A stretch of 64,000 bases of DNA, taken from Clostridia bacterium (GTDB taxonomy: Bacteria; Bacillota; Clostridia; TANB77; CAG-508). Below are positions 59,899 through 64,000 of the stretch, piece after piece; position 1 is the first letter of the stretch, and every line of letters begins with the position of its first letter. Position numbers and translations under genes: made by a program. The stretch is taken from positions 186,001 to 250,000 of the forward strand of contig JAFWHH010000012.1 of NCBI GenBank assembly GCA_017512025.1. The letters are read 5' to 3'. The notes beneath the pieces are model-generated. The model searched no databases, was not told the origin of the DNA, and worked only from the letters and a program-made list of their open reading frames with translations.

Positions 59899-62349
59899 AT
59901 GAAACAAGATAAGAAGTTTTTTTTGATGGTTAATTTTATAAAGGAGAATATACTAAAAATAATTATTTATGCTTTGATAATATTTCTTCTTGCAATAACT
60001 ATTGGTAACAGATTTGATATAAGTGGATTAGTACACAGTATTGCAGATTTTGATTGTCCTAAAAAAATAATAATTACATTTTTTGTTGTTGCTTTAATAG
60101 TGATATTGATTTGCAAGAAGTTTAAACAGATAGTATATCACTTTAAATCTAAAACACTAAATAATATAGACCTATTTTTTATTACGACAGATATTGTTCT
60201 TGTTGCTTTATTTGGAGTATATCAGACAATTAAACTTCCATGTTTAATAAGAATATATGTATGCTTTCAGATGCTAAGAGCATTAATTTTTGCTTTTTCA
60301 ACAGAAAAGCGTAACTACAATAACATATCACTTTCAGATTTGTTTTATAATCGAATAAAAAAGAAAAAATATAAATCAATTGTCATAAGAGGCGATGAAT
60401 CTGAGGAAGACTTATTAAATAAGAGCGAAGAAATCGAAAATATAAAAAATACAATTATGAGTTGTAATCCGGAAAAAACATTTGTTATAGGAATAAATGG
60501 CGAATGGGGAAAAGGAAAAACTACTTTGATTAATTTTGTAATGAAAAGAATAAAAAATGAGTCTGATGATTATGTAATAATAAATTTTGATCCATGCAGA
60601 TATAAAGACTGCGATGCAATGTTATCTGGTTTTTACAATGAGATAGCAAAAGAATTAGGTTTGTATGATAGTTTAAGATATAGAACGATTCTGAACAAAT
60701 TGATAGAGGAGGTATTTAGAGAAACAGGGAAAAATTTCGAGGTGATTAAAGTTGCTACAGATATTATAGAGCATTCTGACATTAATAGTTTAATTAATAA
60801 TGAACTTGAGGTTTGCAATAAAAAGATGATTGTAGTAATTGACAATTTAGACAGAGCTGATAGAGAAATAATTTATTTTTTTATTCGATGTATGCATTCG
60901 GTTACGGAATTTAAAAATACAGTATTTCTTATATTACATGACACGCGATTAATAAATAGACACTTAAGTAAAATATATGGCGTAAAAAAGCAATTTTTAA
61001 ATAAAATAATTAATTTACCTATTAGTATTGCGGAAACAGATAGAACGCTGATAAATGAGATATGGTATACATCAGCAAATAATTTAAGAAAAAATGGATA
61101 TATTAAAATTGATATAATAAATAGAGTTGATTTTTATGAAGATTTGAGGGAAGTAGTAAGATCATTAAATTACTTAATACATAAATCAACTATTATAAAT
61201 AAATTAAACTTAGATTATTATGATTATTTAGGAATTGCATTTATAAGAGATTATGATTATGCTTTATATAAGAAAATACGAGATAACTATGATATTCTAA
61301 CATTTAATATTAACGATAGTATATACTCAAATTCTAATAATAAAGAGCATGAGGAACAAATTAAAAATAGAATTAAAGAGTTTTACAATGAAATCCATGA
61401 TACGAGATGTGCAGCTATAGTTGAAAGACTATTTAAAAATATAACGCTTGTAATATACTTAAATATTTTTCCTGACAGAAGAGGAAATGGAAAGAAAAAT
61501 GAGATAGATAATATATATTATTTTTATATGTATTTTTCTGAGTCAGAAAGTGATTATTCTGTTTGTGAAAAGAAAGTTAACAATATAGTAAATAAACTTA
61601 GCTTTGATACAACAATTGATTTATACAAACTGGAGTTACAAAAGAATATATTTGAAGAGAAGAATTTGACTAAAAGATCTTTCTGCATAGATATTCTAAA
61701 AGATAGAATTGAAAATAGCGGTTGGCAGTATAATTCAAAAACTATGTTCGAAGCTATTTTAAATATTATTACATACGGTGTTGATAATGAATATACTGTG
61801 GAGAGCTTTAAGCCTATTTTATTGATATTATTAAGCAAGATGAATCTAAACGATTTCTATTTTGAGGTTAATAATATGAAAGAATTGTGTGAAAATTTAT
61901 CAATATATGATGCCCTAAAAGGATATCCGTTAGATCAAAATAGAAGTAACGAAATGGAAGAAATGGTAAGGGATATGTGTAATGAAATAAAACTTAATCC
62001 AGACCGAATAAACTTATTAGACAAAAAGAAGGATTTAAAAAATATTCCGGTTTTATTTAAGTTCCTAGAAAAAGATGAAGCTAATGAATTAATATTAAGC
62101 TGGGTAAATAATAAAAATATATTTAATTATCTTAAATATGGTCTACATGAAATATATGATGGAAAGACATATAAATATAGTTATCATCCTGTATATGAAA
62201 AGGAGAAAGATAAGATAGATAGAATAATAAAAGAAATTGATAAAACTGATTTGAGTAGTGATAATAAAAATATAATATATATATATATAAATGCATATAA
62301 TACGGAGGAAATCGAAATTCCTAATGGAGGAAAAATCTCATTATATTAG
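59899..62349 (+). CDS. KAP-family membrane P-loop NTPase
   Basis: This is an 816-aa protein with four N-terminal membrane helices (about 17-36, 57-72, 91-109 and 118-134), then a KAP NTPase core: Walker A GINGEWGKGKTT (198-209), IINFDPCRYKD, and Walker B MIVVIDNLDRAD (310-321), followed by a helical C-terminus. KAP ATPases with inserted helices are common in mobile and defence loci. Start 59899 follows GAAGGAGG; an upstream in-frame ATG overlaps the previous gene. It is the second large membrane NTPase in this island. Confidence 0.88.
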   Translation: MKQDKKFFLMVNFIKENILKIIIYALIIFLLAITIGNRFDISGLVHSIADFDCPKKIIITFFVVALIVILICKKFKQIVYHFKSKTLNNIDLFFITTDIVLVALFGVYQTIKLPCLIRIYVCFQMLRALIFAFSTEKRNYNNISLSDLFYNRIKKKKYKSIVIRGDESEEDLLNKSEEIENIKNTIMSCNPEKTFVIGINGEWGKGKTTLINFVMKRIKNESDDYVIINFDPCRYKDCDAMLSGFYNEIAKELGLYDSLRYRTILNKLIEEVFRETGKNFEVIKVATDIIEHSDINSLINNELEVCNKKMIVVIDNLDRADREIIYFFIRCMHSVTEFKNTVFLILHDTRLINRHLSKIYGVKKQFLNKIINLPISIAETDRTLINEIWYTSANNLRKNGYIKIDIINRVDFYEDLREVVRSLNYLIHKSTIINKLNLDYYDYLGIAFIRDYDYALYKKIRDNYDILTFNINDSIYSNSNNKEHEEQIKNRIKEFYNEIHDTRCAAIVERLFKNITLVIYLNIFPDRRGNGKKNEIDNIYYFYMYFSESESDYSVCEKKVNNIVNKLSFDTTIDLYKLELQKNIFEEKNLTKRSFCIDILKDRIENSGWQYNSKTMFEAILNIITYGVDNEYTVESFKPILLILLSKMNLNDFYFEVNNMKELCENLSIYDALKGYPLDQNRSNEMEEMVRDMCNEIKLNPDRINLLDKKKDLKNIPVLFKFLEKDEANELILSWVNNKNIFNYLKYGLHEIYDGKTYKYSYHPVYEKEKDKIDRIIKEIDKTDLSSDNKNIIYIYINAYNTEEIEIPNGGKISLY

Positions 62350-62409
62350 TAAAATATACCTTGAAGTAATAGGAATAGGAGCATGTCGAATTATGTCAAA
62401 CGTTTTTCA

Positions 62410-62437
62410 TTGACAGCATATATTATTATGATAAAAT
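62410..62437 (+). promoter_or_regulatory. Sigma-A promoter upstream of GNAT pair
   Basis: TTGACA (62410-62415), a 16-base spacer and TAAAAT (62432-62437). A second -10, TATAAT (62489-62494), lies closer to the gene. Confidence 0.6.
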
Positions 62438-62534
62438 AATACTGATAGACGATACGGGAGTGAATTTGTAATATACATTAAGTTGTAGTATAATTATCGT
62501 TAATATCATAATAATATAATAGGAGATGATGTAA

Positions 62535-62708
62535 ATGGCAACTAAAACTTTTTTGAAAAGTATAGTCATTGAAGATAGAAAAGCAGCTGATAAGTTCGTA
62601 AATGCATTGGAAAATGCTGAAAACAAGAAGGCTAAAAAAGTAAAATTAGATAAGATGGTCAAAGAAATATCGGACCATGAAACGATAAGGAAAATATTCG
62701 ACAAGTAA
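62535..62708 (+). CDS. Small antitoxin-like protein of GNAT pair
   Basis: This 57-aa protein (MATKTFLKSIVIEDRKAADK...) is highly charged and helical with Lys-rich and acidic parts, the size and character of an antitoxin. No DNA-binding motif is clear. It was too short for routine reading-frame listing but has a good RBS (AGGAGATGAT) and abuts the GNAT gene with no gap. Function is inferred from context. Confidence 0.65.
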   Translation: MATKTFLKSIVIEDRKAADKFVNALENAENKKAKKVKLDKMVKEISDHETIRKIFDK

Positions 62709-63326
62709 GTGAGTTATAAGGTCATAAACTTAAAGGATATTTACGATAGTTTAGGAGAAACAAAAACAAAAGATATTTTAACGAATTATAAATGTGAGAT
62801 TAACAAGGATGTTGAATATTTTCTAAAAGAAAAAGCGATAGAGTTTTCTAAACAAGGAATTTCAAGAACATATATTGTGTTGGGCGAATATAAGAAAGAA
62901 AATGTTATAGTTGGTTATTTTGCAATTGCAAATAAATCAACTGTACTTAAGAAATTGATACTAAGTAATAGTAAAAGGAAGAAACTTATAAAATATGCTA
63001 AATATGATGCTGATATTAAAGGCTATAGCATAGCCTTACCATTGATAGGACAAATTGGAAAAAATTTTGATAATGGATATAATGAGCTTATTTCCGGGGA
63101 TGTTCTATTGAAACTAGCATGCGATAAGATAAAAGAGATTCAGAATTTAATTGGTGGCAGATATGTATTCTTGGAATGTGAAGATACTGATAAATTAAGA
63201 GAATTCTACGAGAGTAATGGTTTTGTTTGTTTTGGAAAGAGAAATCTTGATAAAGATGAAAGACAAAATGGTAGTGTATATTTATTACAAATGATAAAAG
63301 ATATGAATAAGTATGAAATAGGATAA
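62709..63326 (+). CDS. GNAT acetyltransferase, possibly a TacT-like toxin
   Basis: This 205-aa protein begins with GTG right after the upstream stop codon. It contains the YIVLGEYKKENVIVGYFAIANKS strands, SIALPLIGQIGKNFDN, GGRYVFLECEDTDKLREFYESNGF and the late FGKRNLDKDERQ. A GNAT protein directly behind a small charged protein is the layout of toxin-antitoxin pairs that acetylate charged tRNA. The classic R-x-x-G-x-G/A loop is not obvious. The toxin role is an inference. Confidence 0.75.
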   Translation: MSYKVINLKDIYDSLGETKTKDILTNYKCEINKDVEYFLKEKAIEFSKQGISRTYIVLGEYKKENVIVGYFAIANKSTVLKKLILSNSKRKKLIKYAKYDADIKGYSIALPLIGQIGKNFDNGYNELISGDVLLKLACDKIKEIQNLIGGRYVFLECEDTDKLREFYESNGFVCFGKRNLDKDERQNGSVYLLQMIKDMNKYEIG

Positions 63327-63349
63327 TTTAAAGTAAAATAGAAGTGATT

Positions 63350-63440
63350 ATTTGAGTGGTAAATTTCGTGGCAACCACACGCCGATGGTACGGACAGGAA
63401 AACCGAGAGATGTAGGAGAGAGCCACGCCTACCATATAAC
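63350..63440 (+). ncRNA. Unassigned structured RNA
   Basis: TGGTA (63357-63361) pairs with TACCA (63430-63434), and CGTGGC (63367-63372) pairs with GCCACG (63422-63427). The same CGTGG can instead pair with CCAC at 63375-63378, so there are two competing folds. The internal part is GC-rich and purine-rich (GAGAGATGTAGGAGAGAG) unlike the AT-rich surroundings. A terminator follows at 63452. It fits no class I recognise. Confidence 0.5.
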
Positions 63441-63451
63441 TAAGTCTAAAT

Positions 63452-63487
63452 AAGCATTGCTTCAATTATGGAGCAATGCTTATTTCA
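63452..63487 (+). terminator. Terminator after structured RNA
   Basis: AAGCATTGCT (63452-63461) pairs with AGCAATGCTT (63472-63481), followed by ATTTC. Confidence 0.75.
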
Positions 63488-63582
63488 TATATTCTATTAT
63501 TCCAACCCCAATTTCCATTATTGACTTATAAGATATGTAGAGTTAATATTATTATATACAAAAGATATACGGGGGATTTTTG

Positions 63583-64000
63583 ATGGAAGCGTTTACTATA
63601 AGAATGTATAGTTATATGAATTCAAGTAAACAAGAAAGAGATAGAGTTGATTTGTTGGGGGTTAATAAACTTGGTGATACAATTCTAAAATTTAATAGCA
63701 AGCAAATTGAAATGATTAATGGTGTGCGTGAAAACGCACGATATTCGGATATTGATTTGAGTGATATGCCAAGGCCAGCACTTAGTGCATACAATAAGAC
63801 TGTTGAAATATATAAGATATTTAGGGAGACAGGAGTAGATTTTCTTTCTTCTCCTTTATTTGATAGAATATCTGAGCAGATTATGGAGATGATAGAGAAG
63901 TCAAACAATGATATGACTGATTTTACTAATTTTGCAATGGATGTAACAACGAGACATAATAAGCAGCTAATACTTGCTCAGCAAACTGGACCATTATCGA
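63583..64000 (+). CDS. Unknown protein, truncated by window end
   Basis: The frame is open from ATG 63583 (behind GGGGGA) to the end, 139 codons. The start is MEAFTIRMYSYMNSSKQERD, then RPALSAYNKTVEIYKIFRET and a helical segment with FDRISEQIMEMIEKSNNDMT. No family is recognised, and the missing part prevents assignment. Confidence 0.6.
   Translation, partial: MEAFTIRMYSYMNSSKQERDRVDLLGVNKLGDTILKFNSKQIEMINGVRENARYSDIDLSDMPRPALSAYNKTVEIYKIFRETGVDFLSSPLFDRISEQIMEMIEKSNNDMTDFTNFAMDVTTRHNKQLILAQQTGPLS

Noticed and set aside
63350..63440. SRP RNA, S-box or cobalamin riboswitch
   Set aside because: GGCAACC and GCCACG words occur, but the order and other conserved elements of these families are absent.

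Overview
The window is very AT-rich and carries genes typical of a Gram-positive, low-GC Bacillota of clostridial type: a T-box-controlled argS, spoIIP, a class D-like sortase with cell-wall substrates, HelD, and the pyrH-frr-ispA-uppS-cdsA-rseP block. Codon use is strongly AGA/TTA/ATA biased. Gene order resembles genomes assembled from gut metagenomes, but no species can be named from the sequence alone. Coding is dense and almost all on the + strand.

Layout. 1-4.3 kb: 3' part of a leucine-rich-repeat surface protein, then truA, a NUDIX hydrolase, and a two-gene unit of an unknown protein (possibly HopA1-like) with an APH-type kinase. 4.3-8.2 kb: two GC-richer orphan-gene cassettes, a structured RNA with its own terminator, a P-loop kinase and three GNAT genes, one fused to DUF402. 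8.2-13.5 kb: a 5S-rRNA-like RNA, helD, a small nucleotide-kinase-like gene, an HD phosphohydrolase, a NUDIX gene, a minus-strand membrane-protein cassette and a decayed gene. 13.8-26.6 kb: an XRE membrane regulator, an anchored propeller-like protein, T-box/argS, an HD protein, ispH, a sortase substrate, and the pyrH to rseP housekeeping run. 26.6-34.7 kb: a Phd/RelE-type toxin-antitoxin pair flanked by two copies of one terminator hairpin, spoIIP, a catalytically dead papain-like LPQTG protein, a minus-strand two-gene cassette, a sortase with its substrate, and an Rpn-type nuclease.

34.8-36.5 kb holds three tandem self-contained units. Each is promoter, gene and a virtually identical 44-bp hairpin; the first two genes are paralogues and share a covarying RNA leader. 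36.6-53.1 kb is a surface-polysaccharide locus: initiating sugar transferase, five glycosyl- or glycerophosphotransferases, two pyruvyl transferases, two F420-dehydrogenase-beta-like iron-sulfur proteins, an acyltransferase, a polymerase and two flippases. It is preceded by a switch-like leader. 53.2-64 kb is an accessory island: a 1198-aa YobI-like membrane P-loop NTPase, an Ntn-hydrolase-like protein, a broken small gene, a Ser-rich protein with a zinc-binding tail, a KAP-type membrane NTPase, a GNAT toxin-antitoxin-like pair, an unassigned structured RNA and a truncated last gene.

The most unusual theme is a set of small orphan genes with markedly richer GC and CGN/CTG codons. Each is packaged with a near-consensus sigma-A promoter, a structured leader and its own hairpin, and they are scattered between AT-rich host genes. 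The bounding hairpins are duplicated in at least two places, which suggests cassettes exchanged or duplicated at hairpins.
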